Source of the DNA: Hyphomicrobium sp.
GTDB lineage: Bacteria > Pseudomonadota > Alphaproteobacteria > Rhizobiales > Hyphomicrobiaceae
Length of the DNA stretch: 39,094 nt
Assembly: GCA_025458125.1 (NCBI GenBank)
Contig: JALOTA010000019.1
Span: forward strand, 1-39,094
Direction of reading: 5' to 3'
Position 1 is the first letter of the stretch. Each line of letters starts with the position of its first letter. The notes beneath the pieces were generated by a model. The model did not search any database. It was given only the letters and a program-made list of their open reading frames with translations, and was not told the origin of the DNA. Positions 1-10,000 of the stretch are shown piece after piece. The translations under genes were made by a program, and so were the position numbers.

Positions 1-357
1 GCCACACCCACGACCGACGACAAGCGCTTGCCGGCCGTTCTTCAGAATACATCCGGCTTCGTCTACTACGTGTCGATCACCGGGATCACCGGGGCCGGAT
101 CGGCCAAGGCCACCGATGTCGGCCAGCACGTTGCCCGCATCAAGAAAGCGACTCCGCTGCCGGTTGCGATTGGCTTTGGCGTCAAGACGCCCGATCAGGC
201 CCGCGATCTAGCCAGCCACGGCGACGGCGTGGTGGTGGGCTCCGCCCTGGTCAACAAGATCGCCGAAAGCCTGGACAAGGACGGCAAACCCACTGGAACG
301 ACAGTGGCGGGGGTTCTACAACTGGTTAAGAGCCTGAGCGGCGCCCTGCAGAAATAG
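1..357 (+). CDS. trpA: tryptophan synthase alpha subunit, C-terminal part (cut by window edge)
   Basis: The frame is open from base 1 and ends at TAG 355-357, so only the last 118 residues are present. The segment [20 protein letters not shown] followed by YVSITGITG and later [10 protein letters not shown] and [11 protein letters not shown] is the second half of the TIM barrel of TrpA, including the phosphate-binding glycines. TrpA cleaves indole-3-glycerol phosphate to indole and glyceraldehyde 3-phosphate, and passes the indole to TrpB. The apparent internal start at TTG 28 is not the true start. accD follows in the same direction after about 150 bp, an order common in alphaproteobacteria. 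Identification is secure; the N-terminal half lies outside the window. Confidence 0.96.
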   Translation, partial: ATPTTDDKRLPAVLQNTSGFVYYVSITGITGAGSAKATDVGQHVARIKKATPLPVAIGFGVKTPDQARDLASHGDGVVVGSALVNKIAESLDKDGKPTGTTVAGVLQLVKSLSGALQK

Positions 358-507
358 CCCTTGCTGTGGACCACACCGTGCTGCCGTCCTAACCAACGGT
401 AAACTCTGCACAGATTGTGACGCCCGAGCCCTGATGGCGCCGCCTTCGGCGTGCTATGTAATGTGCAACTTGAATTGTCTCCGGACTCCTCGAGGAGCGA
501 GAACAAC

Positions 508-1575
508 GTGAACTGGATCAACAACGTCGTTCGGCCTAAGATTCGCAGCTTCCTCACAACGAAGCGCGAAGTGCCCGACAATCTCTGGGTCAAGTGCCCG
601 GAGAGCGGCCAGATGGTCTTTTACAAGGACCTGGAATCGAACCAGTTCGTCGTGCCCGGCTCCGGGTATCACATGCGGATGGGGGCGAAAGCCCGTCTGA
701 CGGCGCTCTTCGACGGCGGCGCCTACGAGAATGTGCCGGTCCCCGGAGTCCCGCAGGATCCGCTCAAGTTTCGCGACGGCCGCAAGTACACCGAGCGCCT
801 CAAGGACGCGAAGGCGAAAACCAATCTCGAAGACGCCGTTCTTATCGGCGAGGGCAAGCTCGACGGCCAGCCGGTCGTGGCGGCCGCTCAGGACTTCGAT
901 TTCATGGGTGGATCGCTCGGCATGGCTGCGGGCGAAGCCGTCATCACGGGGCTGACCCGCGCGTTAGAGAAGGGAACACCTTTCATCCTGTTCGCCGCTT
1001 CGGGTGGCGCTCGCATGCAGGAGGGCATCCTCTCGCTGATGCAGATGCCGCGCACGACGATTGCCGTCCAGCGATTGCGCGAGGCCGGCTTGCCCTACGT
1101 CGTCGTCCTCACCGATCCGACCACGGGCGGGGTGACCGCGTCGTATGCCATGCTGGGCGATATCCATATCGCTGAGCCCGGCGCCCTCATCTGCTTCGCC
1201 GGCCCGCGCGTCATTCAACAGACCATTCGCGAGCAACTACCCGACGGCTTCCAGCGCTCCGAGTATCTGCTCGAGCACGGCATGATCGACATGGTGGTGC
1301 ATCGCCACAAGATGCGAGAGACGCTGTCACGCATCTGTCGCGTTCTCATGAACGGGGGCACGAAAACGAGGCGGGCGAACAGCCGCCAGCCCATCAACGC
1401 GCGCCTCATGGAGAATGCGGCGCGCGAAAGCGCCGTGGGAGATGTCGAGCCGCAACCGATGGAAACTGCAACAGGGCCAGAGGTGGCGACGGACGCAAAG
1501 GCCGTCACCGGGCGCGACGGCGCATCGGCAAAAAAGACGAAAAGTCCCGCTGGAGAGACCCCTCCCGTCAACTGA
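508..1575 (+). CDS. accD: acetyl-CoA carboxylase carboxyltransferase subunit beta
   Basis: AccD, with AccA, transfers the carboxyl group from carboxybiotin to acetyl-CoA in the first step of fatty-acid synthesis. The GTG at 508 is chosen because it gives the family N-terminus [12 protein letters not shown] and has a GAGGAG site at 492-497; an upstream GTG at 451 would add 19 unconserved residues. The carboxyltransferase core is clear ([36 protein letters not shown]). Odd point: the N-terminal zinc ribbon keeps only one cysteine (residue 30, in KCPESG); the other usual positions carry other residues, as I recall for rhizobial AccD. The last 60 or so residues are a low-complexity, probably disordered tail. 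folC follows about 150 bp downstream on the same strand. Confidence 0.96.
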   Translation: MNWINNVVRPKIRSFLTTKREVPDNLWVKCPESGQMVFYKDLESNQFVVPGSGYHMRMGAKARLTALFDGGAYENVPVPGVPQDPLKFRDGRKYTERLKDAKAKTNLEDAVLIGEGKLDGQPVVAAAQDFDFMGGSLGMAAGEAVITGLTRALEKGTPFILFAASGGARMQEGILSLMQMPRTTIAVQRLREAGLPYVVVLTDPTTGGVTASYAMLGDIHIAEPGALICFAGPRVIQQTIREQLPDGFQRSEYLLEHGMIDMVVHRHKMRETLSRICRVLMNGGTKTRRANSRQPINARLMENAARESAVGDVEPQPMETATGPEVATDAKAVTGRDGASAKKTKSPAGETPPVN

Positions 1576-1727
1576 CCATAAACTGGCGTTTCGAGATGGA
1601 GAGGGTTTCGCCGGCCTCCCTGCCCGGTCAGATTGAATGAACCTCGCCGTAGACAGTGGACACGCGAACGCCCATTAGAAGATGGGCCGTCGCCCAAACG
1701 CCGCCGAGCCTTGCGATCGAACCTGCC

Positions 1728-3059
1728 ATGCGAAAGAGCGACAAGCTCCTGGCCGACCTGAAGCTTCTGCATCCGAAGCTCATCGATCTGTCGCTCGGCC
1801 GCATCGAACGGCTGCTGAAGAAACTCGGTGATCCCCACGAAAACCTGCCACCGGTCATTCATATTGCAGGCACCAATGGCAAGGGATCGACCACGGCCTT
1901 CCTGAAGGCGATGCTGTCCGCGGCGGGACTTCGCGTGCACGTCTACACGTCGCCGCACCTCGTCCGCTTCCACGAGCGCATCGAGTTGGCAGGCCCCGAT
2001 TGCGTCTCACGCCCCATCGGAGAGGATCAACTGGTCGATGTCCTGACCCGTACCCAGGCCGTGAACGACGGCGACGACATCACTCAATTCGAGATCACCA
2101 CCGCTGCCGCATTCCTCGCCTTCGCCGAGACGCCCGCCGATGTGCTGCTTCTGGAAGTGGGGCTCGGAGGACGGCTCGACGCAACCAACGTTGTGAAACG
2201 GCCAGCTCTCACCATCATCACGCCCGTGTCGATGGATCATGCAGAAAAACTCGGCTCCACCATTGCGAAGATCGCGGGTGAAAAGGCCGGAATCCTGAAG
2301 CCTGGCGTGACGTGCATCGTATCGCGTCAGGAAGACGAAGCCCTCGACGTCATCCGTCAGACGGCGGCCCGCGTCGGTGCCCATCTGGTGGTCTGTGGCG
2401 AGGATTTCGATGCCTTCGAACAGAACGGACGGCTCGTCGTCCAAACCGAGACGCATGTTCTCGACCTGCCGCTGCCCGCTCTGATCGGGCGTCACCAGAT
2501 CGTCAACGCAGGAACGGCCGTGGCGGCTGCATTGCAACTCGATGAGTTGCGGCAGAACGAGGCCGCAATCGAGCGTGGCCTTTTGACGGCGAAATGGCCG
2601 GCGCGAATGCAACGGCTTGATGCCGGGCCGCTGCCTGAACTTCTGGGTCGTTCGTCGGAGCTCTGGCTCGATGGCGGCCACAATCCGTCCGCCGGATCTG
2701 CCCTTGCGCAGACTCTGGCCGATCTGGAAGACCGGGCACCGAAGCCCGTCTATCTCGTCTGCGGGATGATGGGCCTCAAGGACGCGGCAGGTTTCCTGTC
2801 GCCGTTTCGGGGACTGGTCCGGCATCTGGTCGCGATTCCGATCCCCGGTGCCCATGAAGCACCTTACGCCCCAGAGGCACTGGCCGATGTTGCGGCGAGG
2901 GCCGAGCTTTCCGCCGAAACCGCACCCGACGTGGAGAGTGCCTTGAAGCGTATTGAAATGCTGGACGCTTCCGCAAAGCGCGTCCTCATCTGCGGGTCGC
3001 TCTATCTGGCGGGCCATGTTCTTGCGCGCCAGGAGGGCGTCGAAGCCCAGGGCAATTGA
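1728..3059 (+). CDS. folC: bifunctional folylpolyglutamate synthase / dihydrofolate synthase
   Basis: FolC adds glutamate to dihydropteroate and to folates with ATP, in the cytoplasm. The 443-residue product has the Mur-ligase-type P-loop GTNGKGS at residues 48-54, followed by the YTSPHLVRFHERI segment, the central QFEITTAAAF and EVGLGGRLDATN motifs, and a C-terminal domain starting near LWLDGGHNPSAG. The ATG at 1728 is the first methionine before conserved sequence (SDKLLADLKLLHPKLIDLSL). A GTG at 1656 would add 24 residues and cannot be excluded, because neither start has a strong ribosome-binding site. The gene is cotranscribed in order with accD and converges on trxA. Confidence 0.95.
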   Translation: MRKSDKLLADLKLLHPKLIDLSLGRIERLLKKLGDPHENLPPVIHIAGTNGKGSTTAFLKAMLSAAGLRVHVYTSPHLVRFHERIELAGPDCVSRPIGEDQLVDVLTRTQAVNDGDDITQFEITTAAAFLAFAETPADVLLLEVGLGGRLDATNVVKRPALTIITPVSMDHAEKLGSTIAKIAGEKAGILKPGVTCIVSRQEDEALDVIRQTAARVGAHLVVCGEDFDAFEQNGRLVVQTETHVLDLPLPALIGRHQIVNAGTAVAAALQLDELRQNEAAIERGLLTAKWPARMQRLDAGPLPELLGRSSELWLDGGHNPSAGSALAQTLADLEDRAPKPVYLVCGMMGLKDAAGFLSPFRGLVRHLVAIPIPGAHEAPYAPEALADVAARAELSAETAPDVESALKRIEMLDASAKRVLICGSLYLAGHVLARQEGVEAQGN

Positions 3060-3065
3060 ATGAAC

Positions 3066-3098
3066 AAAAAAGACCGCGCCGCTTGCGCTGCGCGATCT
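3066..3098 (-). terminator. Rho-independent terminator of the trxA transcript
   Basis: Read on the minus strand, a GC-rich stem (about 11 bp with one mismatch and one G-U pair, loop GCAA) is followed directly by six T residues. It lies between the convergent folC and trxA stops. The tail in the plus direction (CTTCTCTC) is poorer, so it mainly serves trxA. Confidence 0.8.
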
Positions 3099-3121
3099 TC
3101 TCTCATTGAAAACGCAACGGT

Positions 3122-3454
3122 TCAGACAAGCGCGCTGTTGATGAAATCTTCCAGACGCTTCTTCTGAACCATAGCACCCGATTGGCGGGCCTTCACCTCG
3201 CCGCCGTGGAACACGATCAGCGTGGGCATGGCCTGGATCCCATACTTCGTCGTGATGGCGGGGCTCTTGTCCACGTCCACCTTGACGACCTTGACCTTGC
3301 CCTTCAGGTCAGCGGCAACGGCATCGAGCGTCGGCGCCATCGCCTTGCACGGGCCGCACCACTCCGCGAAGAAATCGACGACGACGGGCTCGGCCGATTT
3401 CAGCACCACTTCATCGAACGTGTTGTCGGAAACGACGGGTGTTTCGTTGCCCAT
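3122..3454 (-). CDS. trxA: thioredoxin
   Basis: A 110-residue thioredoxin with the redox centre WCGPC (Cys33, Cys36), the preceding VVVDFFAEW strand and the cis-proline loop AMPTLIVF. It reduces protein disulfides in the cytoplasm using electrons from thioredoxin reductase. The full family length is present. It lies about 60 bp beyond the genuine addA stop frame (3515) and has its own terminator at 3066-3098, so it may be the last gene of the addBA operon or have its own promoter. trx after addA is a common alphaproteobacterial order. Confidence 0.97.
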   Translation of the reverse strand: MGNETPVVSDNTFDEVVLKSAEPVVVDFFAEWCGPCKAMAPTLDAVAADLKGKVKVVKVDVDKSPAITTKYGIQAMPTLIVFHGGEVKARQSGAMVQKKRLEDFINSALV

Positions 3455-3514
3455 GACTGTCTCTCTGTTTCCACCGGCGCGCAGGGAGCCGCCGGTCCGG
3501 ATCGGTTCGAAGAC

Positions 3515-3715
3515 TTAGGAACGCCCGCCCGCCGCGTCAAGTGTCGCTCCGTCGAGCCGCCACAAACCGTCGACGTAACTGTCGAGAATCGCTTCTGGAA
3601 CTGCCATCAGGTGCGGCGCTTCGGTCCACAGTAGCGCGGCCCGGACCGGTTTCGCGCCGAAGATTTCAGCCAGCGCCAGCCGGTATGCAGCCAACTGATA
3701 GAGATAAACCGGCGC
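3515..3715 (-). pseudogene. addA: displaced C-terminal piece of addA (out of frame)
   Basis: In a different frame from the main addA reading frame, this stretch encodes APVYLYQLAAYRLALAEIFG, then KPVRAALLWTEAPHLMAVPE, and ends at the stop at 3515. This is the recognisable C-terminal end of the AddA nuclease domain, including the QLxxY motif and the LLWTE strand. It should be fused to the protein encoded from 7011. The join at about 3715-3730 lacks the expected segment with the GQxDRL and DYKT motifs (roughly 40 residues by family knowledge). So the lesion is a deletion plus frameshift and not a simple one-base slip. Confidence 0.85.
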
Positions 3716-6700
3716 CACGGCGGACCGCGTCCGCTCGGATTGGCGATCTCTGCGACGATCGGAACCTCGGCCTTGCTGCCAGCCGAGAACAGCGGACTGA
3801 ACGCCGAATCGGAAACTATGGCGAGCACCTCCGCAGCGATACTCCTTCGCCACGCGGCGGGCAGATCCGGCGCGCGCGTATCAAGGAATGTCGAAGCCGC
3901 ACTCGCGCGCCGGTTCTCCTCGATGTCCGGCAGATGCTCGAGCAGAGCGTGTGTCAGCGTTCCTCGCAAGAAACGATCTCCTCCCGATCCGGCGCCGTCG
4001 CCCCTGCCGGCGAACGGCGGACTGGCGGCCGGCTCCATCATAGGGTCGGCAATCCCTGTCTCCGGCTTGGGCTCGCCTTCGTCGTCGGTCTCATAGGGCG
4101 CGAGCCGCGAGGGCGCGAGCGGGATGGTGAGAGCCTTCTCCCGAGGTGCGGGTGATTGCGCCCAGGCCGGCAAGGGCTGTGCCGTCACGCCGGCGTGTGT
4201 TTCTTTATCAACCGCATCCGGAGGCACCCCACGGCCCTGGGCCTCTGCCTGACGATAGAGAATTCCATCTTCCGAAGGACCGTCCGGCGAAACCCCGAAA
4301 GCATCGCAGACGGTGTCGAACCAGCAGCGGGCAGCCCGTCCGTTCTTGCCTTCGAAGCCTGCGATGATGAGACGGTCGCGCGGCCGCGTCATCGCCACAT
4401 AAAGCAGGCGATTGCGCTCCTCTTCCTCGGCCAGAAGTTGCCCGGCCCGCGCCTCCTGTACCTGTGGCAAGATTTTCGACCCGCTCACGGGCCAAACGAC
4501 GGGAACGGGTCCGTCGGTACCGCGCCGCAGGGCTTCGATCTTCAGCGGCCTGCTGCCGCCCCCGGCGTTGGCTCCGGTGGCGCAGGTATCGGGCAGAAAA
4601 ACGATCGGAGCCTCCAGGCCCTTGGCACCGTGTACCGTCATCACCCTCACTTCATCGCGCGTCTGTTCCGTGTCGCGCTTGATCTCGCGTTCATTCTCGG
4701 TCAGGGCATGCAGGAAACCCGTCAGCGAGGCGGGAGCATGATCGTCATAATCGAGCGCCACGTTGAGAAACTCGTCGACCGGGTCTGCCGCATCCGGTCC
4801 CAGGCGGGAAATTAGCTTCGCCCGCACGCCGTCGCGATCGAGCAGGCTCGCCCAGAATTCATAAGGCGGCATGAAGTCTGCCGATTTTCGCCAGCGCTTT
4901 AAGGTGTCCGCAGCCGTGCCGTAGCGAGGATCGAGGCCCGCCTGTTCCAGAAGCGACTTCCAGAGCGTGGATCTGCGGCCGTGAGCAAGGCGCAGGAGGT
5001 CGTCGTCGTCGAGATCGAAAATCGGCGACTTCAGAACTTCGGCCAGCGCCAGATCGTCCTCGGGCAGTGTCAGAAATCCGCCGAGAGAAATGAGATCCTG
5101 CACGGCGATGTGCTGCGTAATGGCGAGCCGGTCGGCTCCAGCCACCGGCACGCCGGCCGCCTTCAGCGCCGCAACCATCGGGGTTGCGAAGGGGCGCCGT
5201 TTGCGCACGAGAATGAGAATGTCACCGGCACGCACCGGCCGGCCCATGCTTTCCAGGCGCTCGCCGCGATCCAGCCAGTGACGGATTTTTGTGGCGATCC
5301 GCTCGGCAAGTCGCAGTGATGGTGCGGTTGATGATTTCTCGTCGAGCGGCGACCACGTGTCGGAAGGATCGCCGTCCTGCCACTTTTCCGGTTGCCAGAT
5401 CTCGACCGATCCGGCCTGACCGAGCCGCTTGGGGATATGGTGGATTCCACGGCGGCCTGCGGGAACGCCCGGTGTCCGATCCGGGTCGGAGAAGACCTTG
5501 TCGACGGCGGCAAGTACGGGCGACGTGGTTCGGAACGAGACATCGAGCTCGACGCGTTCGAACGCAGCCTTGACGCCGGCTGCCCGGTCCGCGAAGTGGT
5601 TGCCCACCTGCGCGAACATCTCCGGCGCAGCGCCCTGGAAAGAGTAGATCGATTGTTTCTCATCGCCGACCGCGAAGATCGTACGCACTTCCCCTTGGCC
5701 GCCAGAATCCGCGAAGAATTCCTCTGCCAACCGCATGACGATCTGCCATTGGTCCGGGCTCGTGTCCTGGCTCTCGTCGACAAGAAGATGATCGATGCCG
5801 TTATCGAGTTTGTAGAGAACCCACTCCGCCGAACCGCGCGACGCAAGGAGGTTCTTCGTACGAGCGATGAGATCCTCGAAGTCGAGCGCGGCGCGCCGGT
5901 CTTTCGCGCGTGAATACTTCTGCAGAACGGCATCGGCGAGCCGCAGGAGCGCCATCGTCGCTTCGATCAACTCGCAGGCGGTCTTTTCCAGCCACAGCGG
6001 CACGAATTTGGATTGTGCCTTTGATAGAGCGGTTTCGAGCTCCGGATGAAGCCTGGCAGTCGGCTTCGTCGCAAAGCTCCCGCGTGCCTCCCCCTTGCTG
6101 TCGAAAAACTGACTGTAAAGCAGCTGCGCGCGTGCAGGAAGAGGAACCGTACTGGCTATTTCCAGCAGTTGGCCGGCCCGCTTCTGATCGTTGGATGAGC
6201 CGCTTTGGAACAGTTGCGCAAGATGGACGCAATCATCAGATGTCAGCGTGCCGTTGACGTCGGCGAGCAGCGATGAACTGTTCACATTGCCGCGCACGCC
6301 AAAATGCCCTCGCAGCATGCCCTCGGTCGCGGCAAAGCCTTCCGCTTCCGACGGCTGCCGGATGGCATCTTCGATCCAGTCCTTGTGTGAAAGCGCCTGA
6401 TTAAGGATCTGGTCGAACCGTTCGTCGGCGGCGTGAGCGACGGCGCATCCGAGTGCCGCGCCAAGATCGGACGCCGGTGCCGCGCACGCCTCAGAAAGCA
6501 CATCGTTGATGGCCTGCCGCCTGATGTCGTGCGCATCCGCTTCGTCGAGGATGCTGAAGCCCGGCGTGACCCCCGCTTCCAGAGGGAACCGCTGCAATAG
6601 GCGCTCAGCAAAGGCGTGGATGGTCTGCACCTTGAATCCGCCCGGGGTCTCGATCGACGAGGTGAAGAGCGTCCGGGCGCGCGCAAGTTCCTCCGCCGTG

Positions 6701-7011
6701 GGTGAACGCGAGATGAGCTTCGCAAGCTCCTTTTCCAACTCGTCACCGGGCAAGATCACCCATTTTGCCAGATCGTTGAAGACGCGCTTCGACATCTCGG
6801 CCGCCGCGGCCTTGGTGTACGTCAGGCAGAGAATTTTCTGCGGAGCGACGCCGGCAAGCAGCAGACGCAGAACCCGCATTTTGAGAACGTGTGTCTTGCC
6901 GGTGCCTGCGTTGGCACTGACCCATGCCGACGATGCGGGATTGGACGCCCCCGACTGCACCCGCGTCGTTCGCTCGAGCTCCTCCTCGATTTTGGCAATC
7001 CGGTCGTTCAT
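3607..7011 (-). CDS. addA: double-strand break repair helicase AddA, nuclease domain broken by deletion/frameshift
   Basis: AddA is the UvrD/RecB-type helicase-nuclease subunit of AddAB, which resects double-strand breaks for RecA loading. The N-terminal Walker A (SANAGTGKTHVLKMRV), Walker B (LLVDESQDTSPDQWQ), MTVHGAKGLEAPIV and LLYVAMTRPRDRL motifs are all present. The start ATG overlaps the addB stop (ATGA, 7008-7011), which suggests translational coupling. The normal reading stays in frame to about residue 1098 (AEVPIVAEIANPSGRG). It then continues as 36 unrelated residues ending in PKRRT. The true C-terminus lies in another frame at 3515-3715, and the DRL/DYKT nuclease core is absent. As written, the protein would be a helicase without an AddA nuclease. 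This may be a sequencing or assembly error. Confidence 0.93.
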   Translation of the reverse strand: MNDRIAKIEEELERTTRVQSGASNPASSAWVSANAGTGKTHVLKMRVLRLLLAGVAPQKILCLTYTKAAAAEMSKRVFNDLAKWVILPGDELEKELAKLISRSPTAEELARARTLFTSSIETPGGFKVQTIHAFAERLLQRFPLEAGVTPGFSILDEADAHDIRRQAINDVLSEACAAPASDLGAALGCAVAHAADERFDQILNQALSHKDWIEDAIRQPSEAEGFAATEGMLRGHFGVRGNVNSSSLLADVNGTLTSDDCVHLAQLFQSGSSNDQKRAGQLLEIASTVPLPARAQLLYSQFFDSKGEARGSFATKPTARLHPELETALSKAQSKFVPLWLEKTACELIEATMALLRLADAVLQKYSRAKDRRAALDFEDLIARTKNLLASRGSAEWVLYKLDNGIDHLLVDESQDTSPDQWQIVMRLAEEFFADSGGQGEVRTIFAVGDEKQSIYSFQGAAPEMFAQVGNHFADRAAGVKAAFERVELDVSFRTTSPVLAAVDKVFSDPDRTPGVPAGRRGIHHIPKRLGQAGSVEIWQPEKWQDGDPSDTWSPLDEKSSTAPSLRLAERIATKIRHWLDRGERLESMGRPVRAGDILILVRKRRPFATPMVAALKAAGVPVAGADRLAITQHIAVQDLISLGGFLTLPEDDLALAEVLKSPIFDLDDDDLLRLAHGRRSTLWKSLLEQAGLDPRYGTAADTLKRWRKSADFMPPYEFWASLLDRDGVRAKLISRLGPDAADPVDEFLNVALDYDDHAPASLTGFLHALTENEREIKRDTEQTRDEVRVMTVHGAKGLEAPIVFLPDTCATGANAGGGSRPLKIEALRRGTDGPVPVVWPVSGSKILPQVQEARAGQLLAEEEERNRLLYVAMTRPRDRLIIAGFEGKNGRAARCWFDTVCDAFGVSPDGPSEDGILYRQAEAQGRGVPPDAVDKETHAGVTAQPLPAWAQSPAPREKALTIPLAPSRLAPYETDDEGEPKPETGIADPMMEPAASPPFAGRGDGAGSGGDRFLRGTLTHALLEHLPDIEENRRASAASTFLDTRAPDLPAAWRRSIAAEVLAIVSDSAFSPLFSAGSKAEVPIVAEIANPSGRGPPWRRFISISWLHTGWRWLKSSARNRSGPRYCGPKRRT

Positions 7012-10000
7012 GCTGCGCTATCCTCGCCGCCTTCACTTTCCGACGAAGTCCACTCCGCGATGCGTGCCAGATGCGCGTATTCGTCGAATACGTAGGAGAA
7101 ACCCTGCCGCCGCGCCGGCCGGTACGGCGTGCCGGGATCATCAAACTGCGCGATGTGTCTCTTCAGTCCGGCGAGTACGTCCGCTGCCAGAGTCCCGGCA
7201 TCCTGGCGCGAGACATCCGAAGCCTCGCCGGGAGGCTGCCCGCCGGACGCGCGAATGTAACGCAGCCCTGCGACAGGTCCCGCCGGGACGCCGGCAAAGC
7301 CGCCCGCGACGGCGATTGCGGCTTCGAGCGGCAATTGCGGCGCACGGCCCTCATTTACTCGCTTTGCGCTCGGCGGAGCTCCGGTCTTGTAGTCGGTGAT
7401 GACCAGTCCGCGCGAGCCGATGTCGATCCGGTCGGCCCGTGCCGTGAGCGTGAATGGTCCTCCGGGCGATTCGAAGACCAATTGTCCGTCCGTTTCCGGC
7501 ACGACCCTTTCGATGTTCTCCCGGCGATCCGGCTCCGTCTGCGCGAACCACTCGGCGAAGCGAAGGAACCGCGGAATCCAGAATGCCGCGATACGCGGAT
7601 GGGTTCGGTAATCGGCGAGAATACCCTTCGCGAACTCCGCGAGCACCGTAAAGCTATCGGCCGGAAGCTGTGAAGGATGCGCACTTGCGAACTTCGAAAG
7701 TGCGTCGTGAATGATGCTGCCTCGTAGGGCTGGACCGGGTTCGCTGCCGAGCGCATCGAGCGCTTCCAGACCGAGGATCTCCCGCGCAAAGATCGCATAG
7801 GGATTTGCGATGAAAGTTTCGACGCGCGATACGGAAAGCTTGCGTGGCCGGACGCCCAGCGGTGGACGTGGCTCAGGGCATTTGGCGGGCGTGCGTCGTG
7901 TAATTTCGTCCCTCTGACGCGCCCAGCCGAGCCAAGGCGAGGCAGGCTCGAGTTGTTCGCGCGCGTTCGCGCCGTCGAGCAGCGCCTGCAACCGGAGTAG
8001 CCAGCGCGACGGCACGGCCGGCACGCCGTTCACCTTCTCCGAGCGTGTCAGGATGACCTCGTCCGCGCCAAGCAACGAAACGAAGTCGTGCGCAGCTTGT
8101 CCGATCTTTTCTTCCGGCGATGGGAGAGTGAGTTCGTCCCGCATCGGCCGGTTGAGCCACGGTCCCGGATCGGTCGCCTGCGGCCACGTCCCGTCGTTCA
8201 GCGAGCCCAGGATTATAATGTCGGTCTGCTGCAACCGGGCTTCGAATGGGCCCCAGATGAAGAGCCTTGGATGGACGGGCACGCGCGGTCGCACGTTGAT
8301 GCCGGTCACGAGGCTTCGGTAGAAATCCGGATAATCCGTCGCCGGTAGCAGAATTTCGGGCAATCCATCGGTCGCAAGTTCGGCGAAGAATGTCTGTGCC
8401 GCTTCGCCGGCCTCTTCCCGCCAGAGCGGGGAGGGGGCGTCCCGTTGCTCTGGAATACGAGCCAGATTTTCCGCAGCCGCCACATGCGCGCGGGCGATCT
8501 CGGCCAGGAGGGGGACCCGCCCCTCACGCGAGATCTCGCAAAGCGGTTCGAACGCCTGCCGCAACGCCTGAACGAGATCGCGAGCCGACTGCCAGTCTTC
8601 GTCCCACAGCCGCTGCACGGCCCTGTGCCTGCGCCTGCGCGTACTGGTTTCGAGACGCGCCTGCTCTAGAGCCGCTTCGATGCCGTCGAGCCCCTGTCCA
8701 AAGTATGGCGTGCGGAAAGCCGCGATTTCCAGCGTTCTCGCCGCACGCCGGATCGAGAAGGGATCGCGATCGAGACGCGTCAGGGGATGCTTGAGGAGCG
8801 CCATGAGCGCGGCTGGAGCAAAGTCGTCCGCGTGCGCGGAGATGACGAGTTCCAGGAATGCGCCCGGCGGAGTTTTGGCCAATGGGCGGCCGGCCGAGTC
8901 GTCGACACGGATACCCCAGCTTTCGAGCCGGATCGCAACGCGCCGGGCCAGCAGGCGATCTGGAGAGACGAGCGCCGCAGTCCGTCCCGGCGTTTCGGCG
9001 GTGTGCCGAAGGATCAGCGCGATCGCCTCTGCTTCGTCCTGCGCCGCCGGCGCTTCGATAAGGCTGAGTCCGCCGAGCGCGGCATCGCGCGTGACGGGAT
9101 CGCGAAGCTTTGCGGCATAGGCCGGCCATAGCCCGGTCGTTTGCGACGGCCGCAGCGCCTCCGAGATCAGTTCTTCGCGCGCTCTCTGTCGGGGGCTGGC
9201 GGCGGCCCCCGGCAACACGTCGACGTCCGCGCGTCCGATGTCCAGCGCCTTCAGGAGCTTCGCAAGCCCATATTGCGGATGTTCCGCGTGCCCGGCCTCG
9301 CCGTCCTTGCCCAGGATCGCGTCCCAGCTTTCGTCATCGAGTGTCAGATCGAGTGCCGGAAGCACGATGGCACCGTTCGGAAGTGTGGCCACGGCCCGCA
9401 TGAGTTCCACCGTGGCGGGAACCGATCCCGTCACACCGGCCACGATGACGGGACCTTTCGGAGGCGAATGCAGAAGCCTCCTCGCATCGGCCCTGATCAC
9501 CGCGTTGCGCCGCGCAGCCGGAGAGAGCAGCCCTTCCGCTTCGAGATACTGCGGCCAGTACTCGGTCACGATCTGAAGAAACGTCAGCGTCTTTTGCCAA
9601 TGCTCCGAGAATTGTTCCGGAACAATCGCGCCGAGGTTGTCGAGCGAAATGCCTTCCGTTTCCACCATGTCCATGAGCCGCGCAAGCTCGGCTGCGAGTG
9701 CGACGGCTTGAGCCGGCGTAGCGGCTCCTGCAGCCGGTTCGATTCCGCCATCGTCGCGGCCACGCATCGCGTCCGACCACCGCATGACAAGCTGCGTGAG
9801 CGCGAGCCGCCGGTGCATTTCGCTGATCGGAGCGCCGATACCGCTCGCGCGTTCACCGCGCGCCGCTTCCATGATGAGCGACAGCTCTTCATCACCCTCG
9901 GAAATCGGCAGGATCGCCGGCAGAAGCATGGCCCGGCCCCCGCCGGCCTTCAGAAAGGCATCCTGCACGGCACGCTTTGCGCGCCGCGTCGGCAGGTAGA

